A DNA stretch of 64,000 nucleotides from Isoetes taiwanensis (taxonomy: Eukaryota; Streptophyta; Lycopodiopsida; Isoetales; Isoetaceae), in NCBI GenBank assembly GCA_021234155.1, contig JAJEKV010000045.1, positions 7,733,105 to 7,797,104 on the forward strand, given 5' to 3'. This document shows, piece after piece, positions 43,701-55,425 of this stretch. Positions within the stretch are counted from its first letter, which is position 1, and every line of letters begins with the position of its first letter. The notes below the pieces were generated by a model. The model was given only the letters and a program-made list of their open reading frames with translations. It was not told the DNA's origin and ran no database searches. The translations under genes were made by a program, and so were the position numbers.

Positions 43701-46266
43701 GTGCCACTGCCATGCTGGATATTCTGTATCTTGTTCGTGGACTTTGTTGTCCTAATCATCTTTATCGTCTTTAGAAAATACCTCCACCAGGCCTTGGAGA
43801 ACTTTCGTGGTTTATAGTGTTGTATCCCATGTTGCTTCTTTGTCTCGTTAGCCTTCAACATTCAACTCAGTTAGTTTAATGCATATTTTGGTCATATGCA
43901 TCAGGTAGATAATGCTTGTACTACATGGCTTGTACTACATGGCTTTTTGTTGTACTTTAGGTTTGTACATGTGTTTCGTTTTTTTGCATTTGTGTTGAGC
44001 TTTCTTATCGTTGGCTGTCCTTTGGGATTTCACTCTGTGTATATTCTTTTTACGCATTGTTCTTCACAGATCTGGGTACATATGCTTGCCTTTTTGCCTT
44101 ATTTCATTTATGTTTCTATCACATTTTAGATATCTTGTCTCTTTATGCATTGTTTTTCATATTGCCATTCTCAAGATATGGGCATTGTCTTTTATCTTTA
44201 TTGTGCTTGGACTCTGGTTAGTTGATTCCTTGGTGTCTTCTTTTATTTCTTTCTCGTTCGTTTCTTCGTTTCTCATCCACTGCTCATCTTTTTTAGGCAT
44301 CTTTGAGTCATGCTTCATATCCTTTAGGGTTTCTTTGTGATCAGCTTTTAGATGAATTCTTTGTTGGGCATGCATTGGTTGTCGTCAGATGATTGGTTTT
44401 GATCTGGTGATACGATTGTCTTGTCTCCGTCTTTGCTCTTCCTTCGTCAATAGGTTGGATGTACTTCATATTTTAGTTGCTTCTATTGGCCTTGGTGCTT
44501 TCGTTTGATATGCATTACTTGGCGTTTTTATATAAGTTATAGCTATGGTTCATCTAGCCCATGTTTTTGCTATCCTTACAGGGGAGAATAGTAGTAATGA
44601 TGGCGGGTAGCTCGTTGTTCACGTGTGCTTGTTTTTAGCTAAAGTAGTGGCTATCATCATCACTCTTTGTGTTGCAGTCATTGGTTATCGTTATTTTTTC
44701 GCAGTTTAGGGTTACTATTTTGTTTGGTTTTTTCTGCTTTCTGCTTTTGTCTCATCATCTCCTGCAACCTCTCTCTTACTGCATTATCTTTCACCTTATG
44801 GGTTCCCTTTTGTTTCAGGTGTTCTACCAGTTGGCCACTTAGTTTCAATTGACCCATTTGCTCGATCTGACCTTTGCCTCGCTGCTTTTATGTTTTATTA
44901 TCTGTCTCTTTTCTCACTCGAGCGCCATTGGCTTTGTATTCTCATCCTCCAATCATCCCTTTGGCTTCTATGTTTTCTTTTTTAGAGCCCCTCTTCATTG
45001 CGTCCATTCGATCCTAGTGTTTACATCCTCCTCCTCTTTCGTTCTATTATTCTTTGGTGCTCTTTGATTTCATGGTTGGTTACCAAGTAGTCTTTGTAGC
45101 TTTTGTAGCCTTATCTAATGTGACTTGGCTCCGTTAAGTTTATACTCGGTTTGCTGGGTCATTATTCGTGGTATTTGTCTGCGAGTTTTTTCTCATTGCC
45201 TTGGTAACACTTTAGCTTTTTGCTTTCGGTCCAACTTTGTTTGCCATGCTCCTTCAAAGTTCTCCATCTACTTAGGTGTGTATTGTTACTTTGTGTCTGC
45301 CAATTTTTACGTGTCCATCTTTTTCTGCACTGTTACTTTGTGTCTCTCATTTGATACATCCCATCATTCGACTTCCGGCTTCCTTGCTCGTTCTACTTTT
45401 TTCTTGCTTCATTGTTCGTCTTTTCTTTTGTTCTCTTTTGCTCTACTTTTCTTGGTCTCATCTTCTTCCCGTTTACTCTGGTTGCCTTGGGTCTCTTTTG
45501 CTCTCGACGCGCCATCCCCTCTGATACGCTAGAACTCCTTGCCTGCCCGTTTTGCCTCGCTTGTCCCATTGCTTTATTATCTGGTTCTCTCATTATTACT
45601 TCCTTGCATCTCTGTTATGTTTTTCTAGTCTCTAGCTCATTTTTTGTTCACTCTCTGTTTGGCATTTTTTGTTGACTTCTTTTTGCTCTTTTGGTTCCTT
45701 GTTGGTTCGTGTTTTTATCCTTCTTTTTGTTCCATGTATTCATTTGTTCCGTGTGTGTTTTTTCATTGTCTATTTGTTAACGATGTGGATCATTAATTCC
45801 TTTTCTCCATCCGCTTTTCCTGTTGAGTTTTGTCCCCGTCCACCTTCTCCACTTTTTCTTTTCCTCTCTCTTTTTATTCCGACTTTTTAACTTTGCTGCG
45901 CTTGCCTGTTTTCTTCGTCACCTTGTTTCCCATACCTATCCATTCTGGCTCCCACTTACCTGGCTCCTTTCTACCATATTATGTTCTTCCTTTCTATGTG
46001 TTCTTCTTCACTCGTCAGTCCTTCCATCGGCTCTTTCGATGTTCTGTCTGTTCTTGTGCCTTTGTTGTTGCCATTTTTGTCCATTTTGTTTCGCCGTTTC
46101 ATCAGCCTTATCTGTGCACTCTTTTCCCGTGACCCTTGTCGACTCGTTTCTCCTCTTTTTATTCTCTTTAGCTTCTCTTCTTTTCAGTGTCCATGCTGAG
46201 TTGTTTTTTGAGTTTGTTCCTCTTCTATCGGCCAGTATATGCCTATCATAGGACCCATCCTAGGAA
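40764..46266 (+). other. Pyrimidine-rich non-coding interior
   Basis: For more than 5 kb the plus strand is dominated by T with C, and purine runs are rare. Open frames are many on the plus strand but their products are low-complexity Phe/Leu/Ser/Cys-rich chains (for example 45125-45532 and 45823-46251) with no motif; this follows from the composition. I regard none as a gene. Confidence 0.6.
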
Positions 46267-46422
46267 TGCCACGGTTCTATTGCGACAGCAATAGAACCGA
46301 CATTCCTTGGATGGGGACGTCCCTTTGTCACTCCTCCTATTTATTCAGCCTCTCTTCATTGTTCTATCATCGGCGTTCTCTTGAGCTAGTTTCTCATTCT
46401 TCTCTATCCTATCAGTTTCCCT
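46267..46422 (+). repeat. Putative truncated 3' LTR
   Basis: This is identical by eye to 40514-40662 from TGCCACGG through CTCTATCCTAT; similarity ends abruptly near 46422. The preceding 36 bp recurs at 47472-47506. Confidence 0.6.
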
Positions 46423-49400
46423 CACCCTCCCTCCCGTGATGGTTATTTGCATTTGATCGTGTTCGTTATTTCTTTTTCTTTTCTATGTCCTTGCAATGTG
46501 CATTCTTTGTGTCCTCAGCGTGGCTTTGTAGCCTCTGAGGCGTACTTATTAGTTTACTCCGTGTGCGTGTCATTACATGTCAAGTGACATTTTTCTGCCC
46601 GCCTCTTCCTTCTTCAGCTTGTTGTCATATCAAAGGTTTTCATATAATTTGTTGTGGGTTCGTGTTCAGTCAATGGTGTGGCTTAGTGGCCTTCTGTTCT
46701 TGTGACATCTCTCCTTTTCAATGCCGCATTGTAGCCTTCAAAAGCGATTGCATTGTAGCCTTCAAAGGCGGTATTTTATTTATTCTTTCATGTTTTCTCT
46801 CGGTGTGACATTGTAGCCTCACGAGTCAATCTTTATTATTCATGTTTTCTCTGGCGTATTTGTTGCCTCAAGATCATATTTATTATTTTTTTCTCGGCGT
46901 GGCCTGTAGCCTCGGCGGCACTAATCGGTTGTTTTTCCCGCGATGGTCATTCGCGGGCCGGTTTCCGATTGGTCTATTTGTTGTTTCTTTCTTCCTCGGC
47001 GTGGCCACTGGAGCCTCAAGTGCTATTATATTCTTGATTTTTGCACTTTGGCACAGGCTTATGCCTGAACCTTCTAACTTTCTAACGGGTTATTCTCCTT
47101 TTCAAATTCCATTGTAGGTCATTTTCTTGCAGTTCTTTCGGTTGTCAACGTCATCATCTCGGCGAACGCATGCTAGCGGCATTCTTCAAGAGTGTTGACG
47201 ATTGTTTCTCATTAGGGTTTTCCTCGAAAACCCGAAAGGGCGGGGTTTTTCATCCCGATGAGAAGCAGTCGTCACATTTCCCACATTTTGTATGGACAAT
47301 GCGGTGGATATATCATTTTTTATCTTGTATCCCTAGTTTCTCAGGCTCTCGATGATTGTCTAGTTTCGGAGCTTGCGGATTTTCGAGTATTTTTCAAAAA
47401 TTATACCCCATTGGGGAATCAATTTGTACTCAACGATATTTACAAAGCTCAATGAGAACACCACTTCACTTCAGTATATGCCTATCATAGACCCATCCTA
47501 GGAATGTCCACATGCTTATAATAAAGTTTTGTTTGCTAAATATTTCATGTGGTGTTGTAGTTTCTCTTAGTTGGATTTAAATCTCCATTTTGAGATAGCA
47601 AGTTGTCTGTACTAGGTTCTGCTCATAACGTGGATGTGACATATTTTGTTATCCTATTGGATGATTGTCTCTCCTTTTTTCCATCCTCCTATTTTTTAAG
47701 AAAGCGCTCAAACAAAGATTTGCATGCCTGATAAGTAGCCCATAGTCCTTTATAAAAATTGAATAGCTATGATTGAAGTGTTTGTCCTTTATTACCCAGG
47801 ATCAAAATCTATGCAATGCCGTTAATTCTTTGTATTGGCATGCTGCGAAATGGGAGTATGGCTGAAGCAGAGGCAACATATCACTTTCTTCACCCAATGA
47901 ACTAGCAGCAGAGGTATATGTGGCTCTATGTGGCTCTGTCATTTTAAATGTAAAGATATTTTGAAAGGGTAATAACTTGCTTCGTTGGCAGGTGCTCAAA
48001 TGGAGCTGCAAGACAATATATGCTGGGATTGATTTAGGTATGTTACTTCTTTCATTGATAGAGGCCCTATTCATGCGTAACCGTGGGGAACTTTGATAAC
48101 ATATATTTGCGTAAGGTATTTGCTTTTGTGCTGATGACAATGCAGAGACTTTGCGTTGTATTTGATATTCTTCATGTATTGCAGGTTAGGGTCCACTGCC
48201 ATAGTCCAGTGCTTTGAGGTACATCCACCTATCTATATTTATTATCTACATGCATGTACGTGGAAAGTTGAATGTTTGCATTTGCATTTTGCTTAAGTGG
48301 CTTTGACCATGAAGGTACTTACATGGGCTGCTATAGTACAGAATCAATGCTACTAAGATGGGTGATTGACCATTACATGAATAATGATATGCAAATTAGG
48401 AGGATGTTGCTATGCTATGCAGTGTGTCATTTCGGTCACATTGCTTCTGCTAGAGCTCATGTTTAGGTCAAATATTCAATAGCATTTCTATCTGGCTGCA
48501 ACCTAGACGATTTATATATGCAACTGGAGTAATTGCATTCCACTTATTTATTTTGAGTTGCCCATTGTGTAACCTTAACTAATTTGGTTTTATTTACAGG
48601 GCATAAATGAGTGTTATTTAGTTTTACGAGGTTCTGAAGCGATTTTTGCTATATTTTCTTGGCAATTATCGTTATTCTGCCATTTTGCCTTAATAAACAA
48701 TGTGCTCATACATTTGCTGGTTCTATTTACATAAAAAACTAGGCCACCATTTTTCACTTAATATTTCTTTAAAGCTCTTGGATACTCTGCCATATATGCC
48801 CATTTCAGAAAAAAATTATCTTGCATATGAATTGAGCAGTCAACAGTCTTGACTCTCATATCATGAGGCAGCAAGACCTCTAATTGAGAAGCTGTTTTGA
48901 TGATAGGAATTCAATGGAGCATGTGCATGTATAATAATGGATTTTTATAGAAAATTGTGGTTTGTGCTTTATTTAAGCAAGGGAACAAATGAAGAAATGT
49001 TCTCGAAACACTTCTATAATGACCATTACTTAAAGGAAAGAATTTCAACATTTCTTTTTGAAGTTTTACATGCTTCCATATACCACAATTTCAACTACCA
49101 AGTCACTCGATTGAAACGTGCGGAATTACTTTAAATTGCTAAATAATAAAGTTGCGAGACATATAGAGGTTTTTAATGCCAGGACTTTCTGATTTTCTGC
49201 ATATACAGTTGAAATTCAACTTTGGAACGTCTCCAAACATTGGTCAAACAATTGCGTTGATAGTAGAAGAATAGTGAGCTATATGATGCATATATAGAGA
49301 AAACCTGCTGCATAGTAATAGGCTTTGAAATATTCCAACTTCCATATTTTTCTTCATTTCATGGACTTAATATGCTGCATCTGCAATTCAATGATATGGC

Positions 49401-49825
49401 AGAGCACAATATATAGCTGAGGTACATTTCGTACAAGTTGTGAGTTGGAATATTGTTTACTTGGATTGATTTTTTTTTTGTGTACCTCAGGTTCACGGGA
49501 GAGATACTGTCACATGCAATGTTCATGATATTCTGCAATTATTCGTTACAAGCTGGAAGGCAAGATGCAGTTTGTGGTGCAATATTTAGGTTGCTTCTTT
49601 TTTTACATGCATTGCTAATATGACGTTTAATTGGAGTAATTAGCAGCATGTCTTTGTATGTTAGTATTTTTTTGCAGCTTGCTCTGATTATTTGAAGTTT
49701 TTATATGTCCCCTCCATATTTACTCAATATTCTTTGTTGAAGGTTCCTTCATGCCCCCCAAATGATAATATGCTCCATGGACTTAGAATGATTTGATAGG
49801 GAGTATGCTTTGCATCACTCTTTAT
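46423..49825. other. No recognised gene
   Basis: No domain is recognised. It includes a 35-bp direct repeat at 47472-47506 matching 46233-46268 and a hairpin at 47215-47256 like that in the LINE family A 3'UTR. Frames at 47802-48140 (-), 48272-48466 (+) and 48937-49134 (+) are unrecognised. Some short stretches near 47800-48060 look like they could be exon remnants, but I could not assign a protein. Confidence 0.5.
47215..47256 (+). other. Hairpin like LINE family A 3'UTR, isolated
   Basis: GGGTTTT (47215-47221) pairs with AAAACCC (47227-47233) around CCTCG, followed by GAAAGGGCGGGGTTTTTCAT. Order and sequence match 4228-4266, but no family A 3' block follows, and the surrounding sequence is not LINE-like. 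Confidence 0.6.
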
Positions 49826-50010
49826 GTGACAAAATTGTTGCCCACGGTATTTTGAAGCCAAATCAATTGATATGCATTTATGTTAGGAAATTCTATTATT
49901 GTGACAAAATTGTTGCCCATGGTATTTTGAAGCCAAATCAATTGATATGCATTTTTTCAATTTAATGAGAGGTATGGTTGAGGCCAAGTCAATTGATATG
50001 CATGTCTCTC
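49826..50010. repeat. Direct repeats around AATCAATTGATATGCAT
   Basis: GTGACAAAATTGTTGCCCA through AATTGATATGCATTT occurs at 49826-49879 and 49901-49954. A third partial copy (AAGTCAATTGATATGCATG) lies just left of the copia element. The phrase TCAATTGATATGCATGTCTC recurs on the right of the element at about 58871 and 58972, so the copia element landed in one pre-existing repeat region. Confidence 0.85.
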
Positions 50011-50037
50011 TAACCCTTCACCACTTTCTCTCTCTCT

Positions 50038-50576
50038 TGAAAGAAAAATGATATCTTGGATGAAAAGATCTTTAATTACTTAATCATGAACTAACTAGAC
50101 AATGTAGATCAATTAAGCAAATAGCAAATGATATAATCATATAACAATATGATTAATGCAAAACCAAGGTTCAATGGTATGAACCATTGAAATTTTATTG
50201 AATAAACCCCGACAGCTCAAGCCTCATATCAATGAGCTATTTCCGATCGCCCCAAGTCTACCAAAGTTCTCTGTTCTGCTCTTTAGATTTATAGGGCCAA
50301 ATCCCCTAACCGACTGGTGGTGATTCGGCCGATTAGGAGCTAAGGCCGGCCACTTCAACCATCTCCGGACTTGCCAAATTTGAAGTCCATATTCCCTCCA
50401 AAGTGAACCTTAGTTTCGCAATCTTATCTCATTAGATAAATAAAAGTTCAATGGTTAAGCTTAACCGTAATATTTTATAACCATTAGATGCCTTCACCAT
50501 TAGAATTCTTTCTTGCTCCTTTCATTCAATATTTCTCCTTCATGTTTATCCAAATTTTGCATGACCATTTCCAACA
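50038..50576 (-). repeat. 3' LTR of the copia element
   Basis: On the minus strand it begins TGTTGGAAATGGTCATGC and ends TTTTTCTTTCA. It aligns base for base with the other LTR apart from about eight substitutions (for example near 50274, 50309 and 50340). Confidence 0.95.
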
Positions 50577-50585
50577 TTCCCCTTT
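50577..50585 (-). other. Polypurine tract of the copia element
   Basis: On the minus strand AAAGGGGAA lies immediately before the TGTTGG that starts the 3' LTR. Confidence 0.85.
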
Positions 50586-50919
50586 CATGCTAAACTTTGC
50601 TTCTATTGTCAGACTGCTTCTAACTTAAGGAAGATAAAATCCTTTGCATGCTACTTCTGAGATAATGAAGATAAAATCCTTAAAGTAAAATTCTTCTTCT
50701 CAGCTTCCTTCTTCAGACTGCTTCTAACTTAAAGAAGATAAAATCTTTTAACATGCTACTTCTGAGATAAGGCAGATAAAATCCTTAAAGTAAAATTCTT
50801 CTGCTCAGCTTCCTTCTTCAGCTTATTCTGCAACATAATTATCAGAGAAAATAACCTCCTCAAGTTTACAACTTGCTTTGACAGAACTTTGCTTCTTGCA
50901 CTAGGGAAGATAAAATCCC

Positions 50920-51798
50920 TTAGTCAACTTTCACCTTTTCCACCTGTAGTTCTTCTGATATTCCCAGATTTTTTTTGAATTTTGTGAACTTGGCTTCTGA
51001 TAAGCTTTTGGTCAGTATGTCTGCAGTTTGATCATTTGTATTGATGTACTCCACTACTATCACTCCTTTTGCAACCAGATCCCTGACAAAATGAATATGC
51101 AATTCTATGTGTTTGGTTCTCTGATGTAAGACTGGATTCTTGGTAATGGCAATACAGCTCATGCTATCTGAAAATAAAATGGTTGGCTCACTTTGATAAA
51201 CTTTCAACTCATCTAGCAGACGCCTTACCCAAGCTATTTCTTTAGCTGCCAAAGATGTGGAATTATACTCTGCTTCTGCTGTGGACATTGCCACACATGA
51301 TTGTTTTTTGCTTTTCCAAGCAACTGTGGCTCCACCTAACATGAGGCAATATCCAGAAGTTGATTTCCTAGAATCAATGTCACTTCCCCAATCCGCATCA
51401 GCATATCCTGTCAGAGTTAGATTGCTATTGCTGAATGTCAAGCCATGTGTTTGAGTATATTTTAGGTATCTAAGTACCCTTTTTGCTGCTGACCAATGCT
51501 GGTATCCTGGATTGTTTGTGAATCTGCTCAAAAGGCTCACAATGAAAGATATATCCGGTCTGGTGCTATATGATACAAAAAGTAAGCATCTTATCAATTC
51601 TCTATATGGTACCCTTTCCATTTGTTCCTGTTCTGCCAGTGTCTTTGAACTCATGTCTGATGACAGTTTAAGCCCTTGTACTATTGGTGTTTTAGAAACT
51701 TTGCAATCTGCCATATTGAATCTTTTGAGCATCCCTTCAATATTCCCCTTTTGTGTGATAGTCAACATGTTTCGATTGATATCCCTGCTTACTTCCAT
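50920..51798 (-). pseudogene. Copia RNase H region (pol end)
   Basis: A 292-residue open frame starts MEVSRDINRN, the end of the RT, continues through the RT-RNase H connection (RPDISFIVSLLSRFTNNPG, HWSAAKRVLRYLKYT) and has the RNase H motifs GYADADWGSD, KSTSGYCLMLGG, AEAEYNS and LFSDSMSCIAITKNP, then TKHIELHIHFVRD. The acidic residues of the active site (D, E, D and the last D) are all present. It ends normally with NTNDQTADILTKSLSEAKF. The frame itself is undamaged but is cut off from the RT by a one-base loss near 51805. RNase H would remove the RNA strand after copying. Confidence 0.93.
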
Positions 51799-52612
51799 TC
51801 CCAGAAATATTTTTTAACTGCCCTAGATCTGTCATTTGGAACTTGTTCTTTAGAATTTGCTTGCAATGCTCTAATATTTCTGGATCACTTGGAACCATAA
51901 TGTTATCGTCTACATATAATGCAATAATACAAAATTGATTTCTCCTGGTCAAGATGTATATGTTTCCATCATTTAGAAATTTCTTGAAACCTTGTTCTTG
52001 CAAATACTGATCAATGCAATTGTACCACATCCTTGGGGACTGTTTTAACCCATAGACAGCTCGTTTAAGTTTCCAAACCATGTCTTCTTGTTTTACTTCA
52101 AAACCACATGCTTGTTTCATATACACTTCCTCATCAAGCTTAGAATTTAAAAACGCAGTGCTAACATCCATGTGGTGAACCTCCAGACAATTTGCATTTG
52201 CAAATGCCAAGAGAATTCTTATGCTCGTTAATTTGACTATTGGAGAAAACGTCTCTTCATAATCCATTCCTTTTCTTTGTGTAAATCCCTGTGCCACAAG
52301 TCGAGCCTTGAATTTTAATTCACCATTTAACCCTGTTTTCAGTTTATAAATCCATTTGCTTCCAATGACATTTTTGTCTTTTGGTTTCTTAACAACATCA
52401 TAAGTTTTTGTTCTTGCAAATGCTTGCATTTCTTCCAACATTGCTTGTTTCCATTCTTCTGAGTATTCTGATCTGATAGCCTCTTCATAACTCAGAGGAA
52501 TGGTGGGTTCTAATAATGCAAGTACATAATTAATGTCAACAACTTCATTGTTTAGTCTTCTACTTTTGCCATTTCCAGTTCTCCCATATTCTGCTGTGTC
52601 AATATCCAATTG
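51737..52612 (-). pseudogene. Copia reverse transcriptase
   Basis: The frame contains IGSKWIYKLKTGLNGELKFK, ARLVAQGFTQRKGMDYEETF, the MDVSTAFLNSKLDEEVYMKQ block, LKRAVYGLKQSPRMWY and IIALYVDDNIMV. YVDD is the catalytic loop of copia RTs and is intact. The domain starts at EEWKQAMLEEMQAF. At its end the phrase expected to read on into RNase H shifts frame because one T is missing from a T run near 51805. On the 5' side the frame is cut by the hairpin-headed element at 52622. The enzyme copies the element RNA into DNA in virus-like particles. Confidence 0.93.
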
Positions 52613-52621
52613 TTCTCTGAG

Positions 52622-53120
52622 TTTTACAATATAACAACCAACGCATATATGCCATTAACATTTATTAATACAAACCATTGCATTTGACACATTTAAATTA
52701 AAATCCCCCTTAAACCCCCTTTGGTTTGGGTGCATATTCACACGGGGGGTTACTTCGGGCAACGAGAGCTGTCGGATGGGCATATTTGCCCTTTATTCCA
52801 AGATCTGGACCATACATAGCGATCCTCGTTTGTGGGGTATGCAAGTACAAATTTTTGTATACTGTATATTAAGGTTTGCAAAATACTATAAGGTTTGAGA
52901 GAATGTACTTAATGGTGTTAATTTTGTACATGTATTGTAAAATTTTTGAGGCTCTCGCTGCCCTACGTAACCCCCCGTGTGAATATGCACCCAAACCAAA
53001 GGGGGTTTAAGGGGATTTTTAATTTAAATGTGTCAAATGCAATGGTTTGTATTAATAAATGTTAATGGCATATATGCGTTGGTTGTTATATTGTAAAAAA
53101 AATTTGGGCCCTTCGGGCCC
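52622..53120. repeat. Long hairpin head of copy 2
   Basis: Arms 52622-52753 and 52967-53098 (132 bp each) are near-perfect inverted copies with a 213-bp loop, followed by GGGCCCTTCGGGCCC at 53106-53120. Arms, loop and palindrome all correspond to those of copy 1. Confidence 0.92.
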
Positions 53121-54917
53121 TAATAAAGCCCTTCGGTCACTTTGCACACTAAAAATGGCATAAATGCATGTAACAATTTTAAAAACACTTTTGCATGTAG
53201 ACAAGCCTAAAATCACAAAAATGCGTTGTTTTAATATAAATACAATGATGTGCATTAGTAGCATGATGGAATGCTTGCTATGGGCAAACACAAATCACAT
53301 ATGATGGATTATAGGTTTCCAAGGCTATGAATGAAATTGTCCTGATGAGAAATAGTAAAACATAGTGCCTTTCTAACATTGAACATATGTTGTAGCATAT
53401 GTTGTAGCATCGAATATCTCTCGCATGACGATAACAAGTTTGCCAAGCAAATATTACCAACCAGTGGGACTTGAACCCATTTTGTCCTTGTAATCATCTT
53501 AGTAAAGAAACTTGTGTACCTGTAAGAGCATAAATGCAAAAAAAATCCAGAGCATTTACACTACTTCCAAATTAATACTTACGAAATCCCATTGAATATG
53601 TATCTTGGCATGATGAGAGACACCATTAGCGGTTATAACATTCTCGCTGATTTTCATGTTCATCGTGACTAGGCTGATGCTTTTACTGAACGGTGGACTT
53701 CTTAGCATAAGCTTATGTTGCCCTCTCACACATCTACAATCGCCTCAACAAGTCTTTTAGTTTGTCACAAAAGGTCGTTCTACCCAGATTAAGTTACGAT
53801 AATATCATCCACATATGAATAAGTTCACGGACAAGAAACTATGATATTACCTCTATCACGAGGATCCAACATGGCAGCCATAAGGGATCATACTCCGGCT
53901 TAGAAACTAGCCTCCATTCGCTTCTCCTTTTACGTTGCGTTACAACTTGCAACACTTTGAAACCATCCCGAGAATCTAACTTAGGGATACCTTCCGACTT
54001 TAATATCGCTCATTTGCCAAAGAAAAGATCACGCCACAAGTGTCAAATGGATTTAAATAAATGGGAAATAGCTTCAAATGCTCATGCTATTCTAAAGTCT
54101 TGTAGTAAATCTGTCGGACATGTGATCTTGTGTTAAAAAGGTTCCCTTCTTACACACACAAAAATGACCTGAATAAGAACCAACCGAGGGAAGATTTTCC
54201 AAGCTGCAAATCATCAACAATCATAAATCATCTGACATAATTTCAATGGGTTCATCTATTTAAATAGCAGTGCGATGACCAAGTTTTAAGGATCTAAATC
54301 TCAATGTTTTTGGATGGAATAAGATTTGGAAGCAAATAAGAGTCAAAGCCAAGAGCAAGCGCAGAGATTTGAACAGTGCCAACAGTCTTTTATGTCATGG
54401 CCATGAGAAATACAAAAACGTTTTGAGAGTAATGCGATGTTTGGTAATTCAAAAAAAAAGGGATTTCAAACCTGGTAGAAGACTTTTGGGCGTCGCTAGT
54501 CTGATCATTGGAGACCAAAGTATTATGACTAAGAATTCATTACAAGCTGGGGAGGCCTAAAAATGGAGCTTTCTATACAAGCGCTGGATCAGAACTTCAA
54601 TGGCAGAGGTCTTTCTAGCAGAAGCCTAATCATTCTCCTATCAGCCTCCGTACAAATTCCTCAAGAAGACCATTTTAACTGCCTGAAAGCTCAGAACACA
54701 AAGAAACATCCATTTTGGCTTGAATAGAAAGGTTTCGGGCCAGCAAATACCTGGATCTTGCGGAGTTTTGCAGAAACGCCCCAAACTTAGTACAGAGACT
54801 GCCAAAGCAATTTCGGCCAAAGCAATTTCGGCTTCATCTCCAATGACGAAAAAAGCCGTGCGTACATACATAGTGCTCTGTTCCAAATAGAAGATCCAGC
54901 AAGCGGCCACATCTGCT

Positions 54918-55007
54918 CGCCTTCACACGCAACTCCAAATTATGTTCATCTAGTGCTTCCTTTAACCGTTCCACCTGTGCACGCGCTCGGCATTCTGCTT
55001 GAAGCAT
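54918..55007 (-). pseudogene. Short coiled-coil fragment resembling plant BRE1/HUB ubiquitin ligase
   Basis: The minus frame has MLQAECRARAQVERLKEALD followed by EHNLELRVKA. The phrase ALDEHNLELRVKA is close to what I remember of the coiled-coil part of plant BRE1-like (HUB1/HUB2) H2B ubiquitin ligases; the match ends after RVKA. Only about 30 residues are present, no RING domain is nearby, and the frame continues into unrelated sequence. It is best read as a captured exon piece. This identification is from memory and tentative. Confidence 0.4.
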
Positions 55008-55057
55008 ATGTATTTCAAAAATCATGCCCAAAGCATATGTATTTCAAAAATCATGCT
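55002..55057. repeat. Tandem 29-bp repeat in copy 2
   Basis: AGCATATGTATTTCAAAAAT plus CATGC occurs twice in a row, just upstream of the coiled-coil fragment on the minus strand. Confidence 0.85.
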
Positions 55058-55425
55058 CACGCATTGGCTAGCATACCTGGGAAGCCTTGGCAATGCTCTG
55101 GCCGATGGCATAGATCTGGAAGATATGGCCACCTCCACGAACCCTAATCCTCATATCCACATTGGCAAAGCACCCTAAAATAAAATAACCCTAAAGTGAA
55201 ACATCTCGATGCTTGCATGTATGGCTTATTAAAATAAATAAATAAAAAAAAATAAATAAAAGGGGGTAAACCATTAGGGATATGGAATTTAGACAATAAA
55301 AATGCGGAGTGCACTCCAGATATACTGATTAGTATGCCTCGCACAATACGCCCATGAAATCATATGAAAACCATGCCAAAAAACGTATAAAATCACAAAA
55401 AAACCCCTGTTATAATGCTACATAT

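Larger units (their letters stand above)
40514..46422 (+). mobile_element. Large non-coding LTR-like element (LARD-like)
   Basis: A direct repeat of about 150 bp, identical over nearly all its length, bounds a 5.6-kb stretch (copies at 40514-40669 and 46267-46422). The left copy continues to a CA at 40751, followed at once by TGGTATCATAGC, one mismatch from the initiator-Met primer site. This fits a 238-bp 5' LTR and a 3' LTR truncated after about 155 bp. The interior is very rich in T and C on the plus strand and has no retroelement domain. A non-autonomous LARD fits best, but the 3' side is incomplete and no target duplication was found. Confidence 0.55.
52622..55425. mobile_element. Hairpin-headed element, copy 2, inside copia pol
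   Basis: The head (52622-53120) and the right end (about 55305-55425) match copy 1 at 32.4-35.1 kb; the 2.2 kb between do not. It splits the copia linker: the minus-strand frame reads ...VEQIQNE at 55425 and resumes LREQLDIDTAEYG at 52622. The interior contains a degenerate copia RT piece (YVDDIIVT near 53800, minus) and a short coiled-coil gene fragment (54918-55007). Different captured contents between constant ends is what Pack-type non-autonomous transposons look like. No transposase was seen. Confidence 0.7.

Noticed and set aside
41824-46251. Several membrane-protein-like open frames rich in Phe, Leu, Ser and Cys
   Set aside because: They overlap in different frames and follow from the T-rich composition; none has a motif, and they fall inside a non-coding LTR-like interior.
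47802-48140. Decayed host gene with introns
   Set aside because: A few exon-like stretches are visible, but no protein could be recognised and the frames do not join convincingly.
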